35,224 nucleotides of DNA from Bacteroidota bacterium (GCA_027622005.1 JAQBZH010000023.1:1-35224); one strand, 5' to 3'. Counted from the first letter of the stretch, positions 13,969-23,064 are shown. Made by a program: numbers and translations. The notes: a model not told the origin generated them from the letters alone.

Positions 13969-16418
13969 TGTCTCGTAGCGCTGTATGTGTCTTCGCTTAT
14001 ACGCTTTTCGGCTTATTAATTGCATGGTGTCCCCGAACTACGCATGGGCAAGAAGTCTCACAGATAGACAGCTTGCTCGTGACGAATGTATCGTTTCTGG
14101 GAGATACCTTCTTTCCAAAGGACCAGCTTAAACTATACGTTCGCACGCGGGGAAACAGGCGTCTTGCTGGTATTCCGGGCGCGTATTGGTGGCGATGGTT
14201 ATACTCTTTTGGTCAAAACACGCTCGGTGGAGGCGCTGTTGGTCGCGTATTTATGGCCACCGGCGAGCCCCCGTCGCTCCTCGACTCGTCTGTCTTAGAG
14301 GCTGATGTAGAGCAACTCAGGCTCTTTTTCGAGCGTGAAGGATTCCGTTCCGCAGAGGTTACCTCAGAAGTTCAGCTCTCTCGGAGCTCCAAATCGGCAG
14401 AGGTCATTTTTCACGTCGATTCAGGGCGCCCAACCTACATTCGTAATTTGATGTTTTCGGGCCTCGAAGCCCTTACAGATGCAGAAAAGACCGCTTTGGT
14501 ACTGGAATCGTTTCTTGGACCGAGCACGGCGAGCAACTCGACCGATTTAAAGTGGAAACCAGATGGACTAAGGTATTCTGCGCCCCTCCTTTTGGAAGAA
14601 CGTAGGCGACTCATTACCTATTTGAAAGTTCAGGGCTTTGCCGTAGTAGGACGCGACTCAATCCACGCCGTGGTGTACCCCATCAGTGACGATTCGCTGG
14701 ACGTGACAATAGTCGTACGGCCCGGCCCCCGATTTCAGTCTGGCAATTTGACCTTTCAGGTAACGGGCCCATTTGGGGATGCTCCCAGCCGAAGAGACAG
14801 TATTTACGTGCCCGCTTCCAGTTTAGAAGATGAGGGAGGAACTATAAAGGCCGGCTTTAGCGGCGAACCCCACCTCGATTTTAGTTTGCTTACTCGAACC
14901 GTTCAGTTCAGGCCCGGAGATCAGTACAACCAAGACCGAATGTTAGCCACCAAACGCCGTTTGGATGCCAGCGGCGTCTTTTCGTTTACCGATATCGCGA
15001 TTCCAGTAACCGAATTTCCGGATGGTCAGAAGCCGCGCATCTCTCATCAGATAAACGTGCGAACCCGGGTCAAACACCAGGTCCGATTTGAAACGTTTAT
15101 GCAGCAACGAAACGGAGCGCTAGCAGACACCGACAACGAGCTCGGGGCAGGACTTGGAATTACTTATTCAAATCTGAACCTGTTCGGGGGAGGCGAATCT
15201 TTTAGACTCCGTTCCACAGGAAGCCTTTCCGCCGATTTAGGGGGTGCGGGTGGTTTTACTTCAGCACAATGGGAATCGAGCGCCAGCCTCTCCTACCCCT
15301 ACCTGACCTTCCCCCTCGGGAAATTCGACCGTCTGGCAACCTTGTACGAAGCCCGAAGCGAACTTTCCGTTTCCTTACTTGCTGCTCGTAGAGATGCCCT
15401 CAAACTCACTCTAAGGGGTCGCGGAGGGATGCGCTATCGATTTGAAATGCGCCACAGCGAATCCCTGACGTCTATTTTAGACATGGTTGAAATTACCGTC
15501 TCCAATCCCGACACGTTGTCGGGGTTCAAGGAGATCTTTCTGGATGATGTCTTAAGCGCGGTGGACGACCCCGTTCAACGCGCGCAGATCATCGAAGACT
15601 ACACCAGACCCCAGTTTAACGACGCGTTACGCTATTCCTTGCGCTCTGCCACTTCCGATCCATTCCGAAGAGAAACGGGGCATCACCGGGAAGTGACGGC
15701 GGAAATAGGAGGAAATTTGGGCCGTATCCTGGATGGATTGGTTTTCACCCCCGGAAGCATTGAAGGATCGATTCCAGGACTCGGTGTTTTTGACGGAAGC
15801 GGAGCGGCGGGGCGTATGATCTACCGGCCCTATGTTCGTTTTTCGGCCGATTTGAGGAAATATCGATCGCTCAATAGCCGAAATGTCTTGGCCCTCAAAT
15901 TTGTCGCTGGATTTGCCCATCCAACCGGAGAATCGGATGTCGTACCCTTCGACAGACGATTCTACTCCGGCGGCGCGTCCTCAGTCCGGGCTTGGCGGCT
16001 CAGAGAATTGGGGCCTGGGAGGGCAAAATTTACCTCCGATACCGACTCCTTGGTCTCTGCAACCGATGGTTCGAATATTTTAGGTGGGGACGTCAAACTT
16101 GAAATGTCCGCCGAATTGCGAACTACCGTCATCCGAAACCTTATTGCCGCCAATTGGATTTTTGCCTTGTTCGTTGATGCCGGCAACGTCTGGCTCGGTC
16201 CTCGCAACCCCGGAAATGCCGATGGACGGTTTCAGTTTGATCAATTTGTCGGGGATTTGGGTGTTGGAGCCGGATTCGGGTTACGTCTTGGCTGGGATTA
16301 TCTTATCGTTCGGTTAGATGCGGCGTACAAGGTTCACGATCCTGAACGGCGGGGAGACTTTTTCCCTGACGCGATGAGAAAACCAGTGCTGCAATTCGGT
16401 ATCGGACACACTTTTTAA
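13968..16418 (+). CDS. D15/BamA-TamA superfamily outer membrane protein (TamL-like)
   Basis: 816 residues from GTG 13968. I prefer this start to an ATG at 13917 because the latter overlaps the DUF2795 gene and lacks a signal peptide, whereas the GTG product begins with a hydrophobic signal (about 4-20) and a processing region near THGQE. Residues about 30-370 contain POTRA-like beta-alpha-beta repeats (for example VTNVSFLGDTFFPKDQL and VRPGPRFQSGNLTF). The C-terminal half is a 16-strand-type barrel with the Omp85 surface-antigen motif RRFYSGGASSVRAWR and a final aromatic strand ending LQFGIGHTF. Related Bacteroidota proteins (TamL) work with TamB in envelope assembly; no lipobox or tamB gene is seen here. 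Confidence 0.88.
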   Translation: MSRSAVCVFAYTLFGLLIAWCPRTTHGQEVSQIDSLLVTNVSFLGDTFFPKDQLKLYVRTRGNRRLAGIPGAYWWRWLYSFGQNTLGGGAVGRVFMATGEPPSLLDSSVLEADVEQLRLFFEREGFRSAEVTSEVQLSRSSKSAEVIFHVDSGRPTYIRNLMFSGLEALTDAEKTALVLESFLGPSTASNSTDLKWKPDGLRYSAPLLLEERRRLITYLKVQGFAVVGRDSIHAVVYPISDDSLDVTIVVRPGPRFQSGNLTFQVTGPFGDAPSRRDSIYVPASSLEDEGGTIKAGFSGEPHLDFSLLTRTVQFRPGDQYNQDRMLATKRRLDASGVFSFTDIAIPVTEFPDGQKPRISHQINVRTRVKHQVRFETFMQQRNGALADTDNELGAGLGITYSNLNLFGGGESFRLRSTGSLSADLGGAGGFTSAQWESSASLSYPYLTFPLGKFDRLATLYEARSELSVSLLAARRDALKLTLRGRGGMRYRFEMRHSESLTSILDMVEITVSNPDTLSGFKEIFLDDVLSAVDDPVQRAQIIEDYTRPQFNDALRYSLRSATSDPFRRETGHHREVTAEIGGNLGRILDGLVFTPGSIEGSIPGLGVFDGSGAAGRMIYRPYVRFSADLRKYRSLNSRNVLALKFVAGFAHPTGESDVVPFDRRFYSGGASSVRAWRLRELGPGRAKFTSDTDSLVSATDGSNILGGDVKLEMSAELRTTVIRNLIAANWIFALFVDAGNVWLGPRNPGNADGRFQFDQFVGDLGVGAGFGLRLGWDYLIVRLDAAYKVHDPERRGDFFPDAMRKPVLQFGIGHTF

Positions 16419-16478
16419 GATGAATGGCTTTCTGGGATCTCTGTCCCGTTCGTCGAAATGATTTAATAGGCAGTTGCG

Positions 16479-17876
16479 TTGAAAAAAGGATCGATTGTTA
16501 CTCTGGAAATGGAAAAATTCGCCGACCGTGGTAAGTCACTTACCAAGCTCGATGGATATGTGGTTTTCGTGGCTGGTGCCGTTCCAGGAGACGTTATTAA
16601 GGCCCGCGTTTTTAAAAAGCGGAAAAAGTTTGCCGAAGCGACCTTGCTGGAAGTGGTTACGCCGAGTCCCCTTAGAACCGAGGCCAAATGCTCCTATTTC
16701 TTGACGTGTGGGGGCTGCAAGTGGCAGCACGTCAATTATGACAGCCAGTTAGAAGCCAAAACACAATCGGTCAAGGACGCTTTTGAGCATCACGGGGGAT
16801 TCGATTCGGTTGATGTATCGCCGACGCTGGGCACGAAAGAGACCTATTACTATCGCAACAAGATGGAATTCAGTTTCAGTTCGGGTCGTTGGCTAACCCC
16901 TTCTGAAATATCATCCGGAGAAGACTTCGATACCTCGTTTGCACTCGGTTTGCACGTTCCCGGCAACTGGGCCAAAGTGCTGGACCTGACCGAATGCCAT
17001 CTTCAATCCGAACTAAGTTCTCAAATTGTCAACGCCATCCGCTCCGTCGCGCTGGAAAATGGGTGGAAACCCTGGGACACGCGCAGACACGTTGGTTACT
17101 TAAGGCACCTCGTCATTAGACAATCGGCCAAAATCGACGAAATGATGATTAACATGGTTACCAATTACGTGGATTCCGAGAGAATGGCCTTCCTGTCCGA
17201 GTATCTCCAAACGAATTTCCCACAGGTTACCACGCTCGTCAACACCATTAATTCGACCCAGGCGCAAACGGCTTTTGGGGAGGAGGCGCACGTCATTTTT
17301 GGAAGCGGAGTCGTTCACGATAAAATTGGTGATTGCACTTTCGAAATCGCCTCCAATGCCTTTTTTCAGACGAACACGGTTCAGGCGCAGGCTCTCTATG
17401 AGGTAGCTCTACAGTTTGCCGAATTGAAGCCAACCGATCTTGTTTACGATTTGTACTGCGGGGCGGGCACGATTTCGTGCTTTATTGCGCCTCACGTTAA
17501 GCGGGTTGTGGGCGTGGAATTGATTTCAGAAGCGGTCAAAAACGCCCGTCGCAACGCGAAGGCCAATGGCATCGACAATATCACCTTTGTCACTGGAGAT
17601 ATGATGCGTCTGTTCAACGCAGCGTTTGTGAAAAAGCACGGTCGTCCGGATGTCTTGATTGTGGATCCGCCAAGAGCTGGACTTCACCCCAAAGTTGTCG
17701 ACCAGATCCGCGAATTAGCTCCTGACCGGTTTGTATATGTTTCGTGTAATCCCATGACGCAAGCCCGGGATTTAGCGCTGCTTTCAGATATCTATGAAGT
17801 GGATCATATCCAGCCGGTAGATCTCTTCCCACACACCCACCACATCGAATCGGTCGCTCGCCTAAAGAAAAAGTGA
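16479..17876 (+). CDS. rlmD: 23S rRNA (uracil-5-)-methyltransferase, RlmD/RumA family
   Basis: SAM-dependent enzyme forming 5-methyluridine in rRNA (RlmD methylates U1939 in E. coli). 465 residues from TTG 16479. An N-terminal TRAM domain (1-60) is followed by three Fe-S cysteines, C71, C77 and C80, in a CSYFLTCGGC pattern, with a likely fourth in the DLTECHL region. The methyltransferase domain has YDLYCGAGTISCF (SAM), DPPRAGLHPK, and the catalytic Cys in YVSCNPMTQARDL. RlmCD-type dual specificity is possible in organisms with a single copy, so RlmD is the best label but not proven. Its stop overlaps the start of the SDR gene (GTGA). Confidence 0.88.
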   Translation: MKKGSIVTLEMEKFADRGKSLTKLDGYVVFVAGAVPGDVIKARVFKKRKKFAEATLLEVVTPSPLRTEAKCSYFLTCGGCKWQHVNYDSQLEAKTQSVKDAFEHHGGFDSVDVSPTLGTKETYYYRNKMEFSFSSGRWLTPSEISSGEDFDTSFALGLHVPGNWAKVLDLTECHLQSELSSQIVNAIRSVALENGWKPWDTRRHVGYLRHLVIRQSAKIDEMMINMVTNYVDSERMAFLSEYLQTNFPQVTTLVNTINSTQAQTAFGEEAHVIFGSGVVHDKIGDCTFEIASNAFFQTNTVQAQALYEVALQFAELKPTDLVYDLYCGAGTISCFIAPHVKRVVGVELISEAVKNARRNAKANGIDNITFVTGDMMRLFNAAFVKKHGRPDVLIVDPPRAGLHPKVVDQIRELAPDRFVYVSCNPMTQARDLALLSDIYEVDHIQPVDLFPHTHHIESVARLKKK

Positions 17877-18946
17877 GCGTTATCGTTCCGCCATATAGTG
17901 AATCCTTTTCCGGTACCTCGGCCTTTGTAACCGGCGGTACGGGTTTTGTCGGCAGCCATTTGGTTGAATACCTGTTAAATGCGGGGTGTACAGATGTTCG
18001 ATGTTTGGTCCGAAAGGATCAAAAATGGTTGACAGGACTCCCTGTTACCTACATTGAAGGCACCTTGGATGACATGGCAGTCCTGGAAAAGGGCTTAAAA
18101 GGGGTCGACTATGTCTTTCACGTCGCCGCACTGACCCGGTCGGTCCATTGGGATGATTTTCTCCAGGCAAATGTTCAAGGCACGGTGAATCTGCTACGAG
18201 CCGCGAAGAATGAATTGAATTCGGGTGATATGGAGCGCCCTGCTACGGTCGAAGGCCAAAAACTTACCCATCAATCTAGGTTGAAAAGGATCGTTTTGGT
18301 GAGCAGTTTGGCCGCCATCGGCACCTCCGGCTTCGACGTGGTGGACGAAAACGCTCCGTTTGCGCCCGTCAGTATGTATGGTCGAAGTAAAGCGGAAATG
18401 GAGCGGGTCGCACTCGACTTCGACCTGCCTATAACCATTGTTCGCCCTCCTGCCGTTTATGGCCCTCGAGAAACCGATATTTTCACCTTTTTTAAAACTG
18501 TTTCAATGGGCCTGTGCCCTGTTGTAGGTTCTCCTTCCAAGCCTGCTTTGAGCTTGGTTTACGTCAAGGACCTGGTCGCCGGAATCGCCCAGTCGGCTTT
18601 GAGCCCGGCTGCCATTAACGAAACGTTTTTTCTAGGCAGCATCGAACCACTGTCTTGGGGTCAAATTCGGGACGCGGCGTCCAAGGCGCTTAATCGCAGG
18701 GTTTTGACCTTGCCTATTTCACCTAAGTTGATCCCTACCGTGGGAAGTGTCGTCGAGCTTTTTGGCAAACTTTTTGGGTTTTATCCACCATTGAACAAAG
18801 AAAAAGCTTTCGAAATTGTGAACGCCACCCTCATGTGCGACAGTTCAAAGGCGGCTAGCACTTTCGGATATGCCCCTTCCACCCCGCTCAACGCGGGCGT
18901 AAAAGAGACCATCGAGTGGTATAAAGACCAACAATGGCTGAAATAA
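17873..18946 (+). CDS. Extended short-chain dehydrogenase / NAD-dependent epimerase-dehydratase
   Basis: 357 residues from GTG 17873, whose codon overlaps the rlmD stop as GTGA. The Rossmann dinucleotide motif TGGTGFVG is at 20-27, the catalytic Ser in LVSSLAA (144-145), and YGRSK with Y169 and K173. Such enzymes act on nucleotide sugars, sterol-like alcohols or other NAD(P)-linked carbonyls. The sequence resembles the dihydroflavonol-4-reductase/3-beta-HSD-like branch, with conserved VRPPAVYGPRETD. Substrate is unknown. Coupling to rlmD suggests shared transcription rather than shared pathway. Confidence 0.88.
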   Translation: MSVIVPPYSESFSGTSAFVTGGTGFVGSHLVEYLLNAGCTDVRCLVRKDQKWLTGLPVTYIEGTLDDMAVLEKGLKGVDYVFHVAALTRSVHWDDFLQANVQGTVNLLRAAKNELNSGDMERPATVEGQKLTHQSRLKRIVLVSSLAAIGTSGFDVVDENAPFAPVSMYGRSKAEMERVALDFDLPITIVRPPAVYGPRETDIFTFFKTVSMGLCPVVGSPSKPALSLVYVKDLVAGIAQSALSPAAINETFFLGSIEPLSWGQIRDAASKALNRRVLTLPISPKLIPTVGSVVELFGKLFGFYPPLNKEKAFEIVNATLMCDSSKAASTFGYAPSTPLNAGVKETIEWYKDQQWLK

Positions 18947-19015
18947 CTGGCTTTGAATCTTTGCTGAATCTGAATCCTGTTTCGATTTTTACGAATCCGT
19001 CCGAAATCAAATACG

Positions 19016-19045
19016 TTGACGATTTGGCTTTACCTACTCTATTCT
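19016..19045 (+). promoter_or_regulatory. Predicted sigma-70-like promoter for kgd
   Basis: TTGACG (19016-19021), an 18-base spacer, then TATTCT (19040-19045), with the start codon at 19068. The predicted transcript would begin near 19052, giving a leader of about 16 bases without a Shine-Dalgarno sequence. Confidence 0.6.
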
Positions 19046-19067
19046 AACTCAAAAACGCTTTTTCATC

Positions 19068-22000
19068 GTGAGCAATCTCGGCTTCAACACGGGCTACATC
19101 GAAGAACTTTATCGCCAGTATCTGGAAAACCCGGATAGTGTGAGCGAAAGTTGGAAAGAGTTTTTTCTAGACTATCGGCCTGACCAAGGATTTGTAGCGG
19201 GTACGACCACCCGGGCGGCGGCAGAAACCCCATCGCCTAAAACTACCGCGGCGCCTGTCAAAGAAAGTGCAGTGGCCCCGGAAAGGATGCCTGTTTGGGC
19301 CGAAGAGGTACCCATTCGCGGCGCGGGTGCTGCAATTGTTGAGAATATGGTGGCCAGTTTGGGTGTTCCTACGGCCACATCGGTTCGCACGGTACCGGTC
19401 AAGCTTATGGCCGAAAACAGGACGCTAATCAATGATTTTCAGCGGTTGGTAGGAGGTAATAAGGTATCCTTTACCCACATCATTGCGTGGGCCATGGTTA
19501 AAGCGTTAAAAATATATCCTTCGCTAAACACGACGTACCGCTACTCTGAGGATGGTCACCTTCACGTCGTCCCTCATGCCGTCAACCTAGGACTTGCAAT
19601 CGATGTTGAACGACGCGGAAAAAGGACGCTTTTGGTTCCGAATATTAAGTCCGCCGATCAATTGAACTTTGCCCAAATATTGGGCACCTATAACGACCTT
19701 GTACGAAGGGCGCGGGACGGGAAGCTCGAAGTAGCTGATTTTCAGCAAACGACTGCGACCCTGACCAATCCAGGGATGATTGGGACGAATTTGAGCGTTC
19801 CACGGTTAATGGATGGCCAGGGCGTCATAGTTGGGGTGGGAAGCATTGGTTACCCGACCGAATACTATGCCTTTCCTCCTGAGATGATCAGTAAAACGGG
19901 CATCTCCCAGATTATGACCTTGACGTCAACGTACGATCACAGGGTCATTCAAGGCGCTGAAAGCGGCGGGTTTTTAGCTCACATTGAAGAATTGGTCAGG
20001 GGCGAACACGGGTTTTACGATGAAATTTTCAGAGACCTGAAAATCCCGTATCAACCTTGGACTTTAGCGACCGACTCCACGCCCCAGGTTGGTGCGCTGG
20101 GCGCGATCGCCGAATTCGATTTTGTTCAAAAAGAAGCGAGCGTTTTGCAGCTCATTCGGTCTTTCCGGGTTCGCGGGCACTTGCAGGCGGACGTCAATCC
20201 GCTTGGGTACGATTGGGAGTATCATCCCGAACTAGACCCCGCGTCATACGGTTTGACCATTTGGGATTTGGATCGTGAATTTGTTACCGGTGGCTTGGGT
20301 GGAAAAAACCTGTTGCCGCTGCGAACCATTCTAGACATTCTGCGGCGGGCCTACACGCGGCAGATCGGTGTTGAGTTTATGCACATCTCATCACCCGAAG
20401 AAAAGGAATGGATATCCTCGCGGATTGAACCGAATGGAAAGGAATTCACCATCACCGAGGACGAAAAACGGCGCATGTTGGAAAAATTGAACGCTGCTGA
20501 AGCCTTCGAGACTTTCCTACACACCAAATACATTGGCCATAAGCGGTTTTCATTGGAGGGTTCAGAGACCATAATTCCGATGCTCGACCGAATCCTTTCT
20601 GATGCAGCAGAGAAAGGGGTGCACGAAGTAGTTATGGGGATGGCACACAGAGGCCGACTCAACCTCTTGGCCAATATCATGAACAAGCCGTACGAACACA
20701 TTTTTTCGGAGTTCGAGGGCAATATTGATCCCAAAACAACCCAGGGATCGGGTGATGTTAAATATCACCTAGGCGCAAGTAGTACCCACTCGGCTCCGGA
20801 TGGACGGACGGTTGGAATTTCTCTCTCGTCAAACCCTAGCCATTTGGAAGCCGTTAGTCCTGTCGTCGAAGGAATGGTGCGGGCCAAACAGGAAGCTAGA
20901 CGGCATAGCCTGGATAATCCGGACAACGACTACATGGATTCGGTCATTCCGATCTTGATTCACGGAGATGCGGCTTTTGCCGGACAAGGCGTCGTCGCCG
21001 AGACCCTTCATCTCAGTCAACTCCCCGGGTACAGAACAGGCGGAACGATTCATATCGTCATCAACAATCAAATCGGATTCACGACGGGTCGGCTCGATGC
21101 GCGCAGTTCGACGTATGCAACGGATAGCGCTCGGATGATTCAAGCTCCAATTTTTCACGTGAATGGCGATGATCCGGAGGCTTGTATGCAGGTTGCTCGC
21201 CTAGCTCTCGAATACCGACAAGCGTTCAACAAGGACGTGGTAATTGATATGCTGAGCTACCGCGTCCGAGGCCATAACGAAGGCGATGAGCCTACTTACA
21301 CTCAGCCGCTTCTATATCATAAAATTGAGGACAAACGATCTCCGCGCAAGATGTACACGGAATTGTTGCTGCGTCGTGGTCACATGACGCCCGAACATGC
21401 TGAGCATATGCTCGACGACTTTCGGAACCGTCTTCAGGATGCATTTGATCGAACCAAAGAGTTGTCGGAGAAAGCAAAGCCGTCCCCTGATCAATTATTA
21501 AAGCCAAAGGTCCTGCGTTCGCTTCCCAAAGTGGCCACCGCTGCATCAGAGGAGCACCTTGCACAGGTCGTACATGCTCTGAACAAACTGCCAGAATCGT
21601 TTGCCATCCACAAAAAGCTCGAGCGCCAGTTTACGCGGCGGGATAAGCTTTATTTTGAGGAGAAGCGCATCGACTGGGGCTTTGCCGAAGCATTGGCTTT
21701 TGGTACGATTTTGCTGGAAAAAATCAAAGTCCGGGTCAGTGGGCAGGATTCCCGAAGAGGAACGTTTAGTCATCGGCATGCCGTGTTGTATGACCAGGAG
21801 AATGGGAACGAATACATCCCCCTCAACCATATTGAGGCCGGTCAAGAGCATTTGTCGATTTACGACTCGTTGTTGTCCGAATACGCCGTTTGCGGTTTTG
21901 AGTACGGGTATTCGGTTTCCCAACCCGATGCGCTGGTCATTTGGGAGGCCCAGTTTGGTGATTTTGCCAACGGGGCGCAGATCATCTTTGACCAGTTTCT

Positions 22001-22703
22001 CTCTGCAGCCGAAGAAAAGTGGGGACAGAAGAGCAGCCTGGTTCTGTTACTTCCACACGGTTTTGAAGGACAGGGTCCGGAACACTCTTCGGCGAGATTG
22101 GAGCGTTTTCTCCAATTGTGTGCGGAAAACAATATGATTGTTTGCTCCTTCTCTACACCCGCCCAGCTGTTTCACGGTTTGCGCAGACAAGCATCTCCTG
22201 AAATTCGGAAACCTCTCGTAGTAATGGCCCCAAAGAGTCTGCTTCGACATCCCTCGGTCGTTTCTACTCCAGAAGAATTATTTGGAGGAGTGTTTCAGGA
22301 AGTAATTCCGTCGGCCGACGCGCCCACAGCGAAACGTTTGGTCTTTTGTAGTGGCAAGCTTTACTACGACCTAATGCAGGAAATAGAGCAAAATGGACAG
22401 GCGGGGACCGTTGCAGTCTGCCGGTTAGAGCAATTTTACCCGTTTCCTTCCGAACAAGTTGTCGCAGAACTCGATCGCTTTGCGGGGATCACGGACGTGG
22501 TATGGGCCCAGGAGGAGCCCGCCAACATGGGTGCGTGGCAATTCGTTCGGGACTTTTTTGACGCGGCGTTTGCAGCCTCTAAAACAAAGGCCTCAAAGAT
22601 TCGCTATATCGGTCGAGAGGCTTCGGCTAGCACGTCTACGGGTAGCGCTTACGTTCATCAGGCAGAGCAGTCGGCCATTCTGAAGGAACTCGTTTCGCTT
22701 TAG
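19068..22703 (+). CDS. kgd: Multifunctional 2-oxoglutarate dehydrogenase/decarboxylase, E2-E1 fusion (Kgd/OdhA type)
   Basis: 1211 residues from GTG 19068. The first 45 residues (GFNTGYIEELYRQYLENP onward) are the E1o N-terminal segment. After an Ala/Pro/Thr linker (about 46-85) comes a succinyltransferase E2 catalytic domain (about 95-335) with catalytic His291 in TYDHRVIQG, then a complete thiamine-diphosphate E1 domain (about 350-1211). E1 landmarks are GMAHRGRLN, HGDAAFAGQG with INNQIGFTT (ThDP motif), and RRGTFSHRHAV. No lipoyl or subunit-binding domain exists, as in mycobacterial Kgd and corynebacterial OdhA, where the lipoyl group comes from another acyltransferase. It should make succinyl-CoA in the TCA cycle with E3 and a lipoyl partner encoded elsewhere. 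It is monocistronic by layout. Confidence 0.94.
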   Translation: MSNLGFNTGYIEELYRQYLENPDSVSESWKEFFLDYRPDQGFVAGTTTRAAAETPSPKTTAAPVKESAVAPERMPVWAEEVPIRGAGAAIVENMVASLGVPTATSVRTVPVKLMAENRTLINDFQRLVGGNKVSFTHIIAWAMVKALKIYPSLNTTYRYSEDGHLHVVPHAVNLGLAIDVERRGKRTLLVPNIKSADQLNFAQILGTYNDLVRRARDGKLEVADFQQTTATLTNPGMIGTNLSVPRLMDGQGVIVGVGSIGYPTEYYAFPPEMISKTGISQIMTLTSTYDHRVIQGAESGGFLAHIEELVRGEHGFYDEIFRDLKIPYQPWTLATDSTPQVGALGAIAEFDFVQKEASVLQLIRSFRVRGHLQADVNPLGYDWEYHPELDPASYGLTIWDLDREFVTGGLGGKNLLPLRTILDILRRAYTRQIGVEFMHISSPEEKEWISSRIEPNGKEFTITEDEKRRMLEKLNAAEAFETFLHTKYIGHKRFSLEGSETIIPMLDRILSDAAEKGVHEVVMGMAHRGRLNLLANIMNKPYEHIFSEFEGNIDPKTTQGSGDVKYHLGASSTHSAPDGRTVGISLSSNPSHLEAVSPVVEGMVRAKQEARRHSLDNPDNDYMDSVIPILIHGDAAFAGQGVVAETLHLSQLPGYRTGGTIHIVINNQIGFTTGRLDARSSTYATDSARMIQAPIFHVNGDDPEACMQVARLALEYRQAFNKDVVIDMLSYRVRGHNEGDEPTYTQPLLYHKIEDKRSPRKMYTELLLRRGHMTPEHAEHMLDDFRNRLQDAFDRTKELSEKAKPSPDQLLKPKVLRSLPKVATAASEEHLAQVVHALNKLPESFAIHKKLERQFTRRDKLYFEEKRIDWGFAEALAFGTILLEKIKVRVSGQDSRRGTFSHRHAVLYDQENGNEYIPLNHIEAGQEHLSIYDSLLSEYAVCGFEYGYSVSQPDALVIWEAQFGDFANGAQIIFDQFLSAAEEKWGQKSSLVLLLPHGFEGQGPEHSSARLERFLQLCAENNMIVCSFSTPAQLFHGLRRQASPEIRKPLVVMAPKSLLRHPSVVSTPEELFGGVFQEVIPSADAPTAKRLVFCSGKLYYDLMQEIEQNGQAGTVAVCRLEQFYPFPSEQVVAELDRFAGITDVVWAQEEPANMGAWQFVRDFFDAAFAASKTKASKIRYIGREASASTSTGSAYVHQAEQSAILKELVSL

Positions 22704-22744
22704 AATCGGGTGGCTTGGAAAAACTCGCGCACGGCCCAAAACTA

Positions 22745-22779
22745 AGACAGGTGTGACTCTCTAAAGAGCACACCTGTCT
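22745..22779 (-). terminator. Rho-independent terminator, chiefly for rpsU
   Basis: A 15-base-pair stem (AGACAGGTGTG and CTCT arms with one bulged A) and a CTAA loop. On the minus strand it is followed by TAGTTTTG, so it best serves rpsU, whose stop is 18 bases away. The stem may also stop kgd transcription from the other side, although there is no T-tract in that direction. Confidence 0.75.
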
Positions 22780-22796
22780 CGTAATATCTAACGCGT

Positions 22797-22988
22797 CTAG
22801 TACTTCGGGCGACGGCGGGAATTACGTGCAGCCTTCTCACGCGCCAGGCGGCGCTCTTCGGACGGCTTTACAAACGCCATGTTACCACGGAAAATGCGTA
22901 GTATTCTGCTACGGTTTACGGCGCGTTTAAATCTGCGCAGCGCGCGGTCAATGGACTCGTTATCCCTTACTTTAATACCTATTGGCAC
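22797..22988 (-). CDS. rpsU: Small ribosomal subunit protein bS21
   Basis: 63 residues, very basic, starting with GTG at 22988 (PIGIKVRDNES). The IDRALRRFKRAVNRSRILR helix and the basic RRRPKY tail are characteristic of bS21, which sits near the 3' end of 16S rRNA where the anti-Shine-Dalgarno sequence lies. The gene is monocistronic: it has its own promoter on the minus strand and a terminator after it. It is the only gene in the window with a well-placed AGGAG ribosome-binding site not explained by an upstream coding sequence. In Bacteroidota bS21 is reported to help occlude the anti-Shine-Dalgarno, and its own mRNA keeps a strong site, which fits autogenous control. Confidence 0.97.
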   Translation of the reverse strand: MPIGIKVRDNESIDRALRRFKRAVNRSRILRIFRGNMAFVKPSEERRLAREKAARNSRRRPKY

Positions 22989-22997
22989 GTTACATCA

Positions 22998-23002
22998 CTC
23001 CT
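22998..23002 (-). promoter_or_regulatory. Shine-Dalgarno AGGAG of rpsU
   Basis: AGGAG on the minus strand ends 9 bases before the GTG start of rpsU. Nearly all other genes here lack such a site, so it stands out as a possible autoregulatory feature of bS21 expression. Confidence 0.7.
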
Positions 23003-23034
23003 AGAGTGTTAAAAAATTTTGGAAATAGCCTCGT

Positions 23035-23064
23035 AATATACACTACTTCCCACATAGCAAGCAA
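23035..23064 (-). promoter_or_regulatory. Predicted promoter of rpsU
   Basis: On the minus strand, TTGCTT (23064-23059), an 18-base spacer, then TATATT (23040-23035). The -10 matches the sigma-70 consensus at five of six bases; the -35 keeps TTG. The predicted leader is about 40 bases and contains the AGGAG site. The -35 lies within 6 bases of the rdgB start codon on the other strand. Confidence 0.5.
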
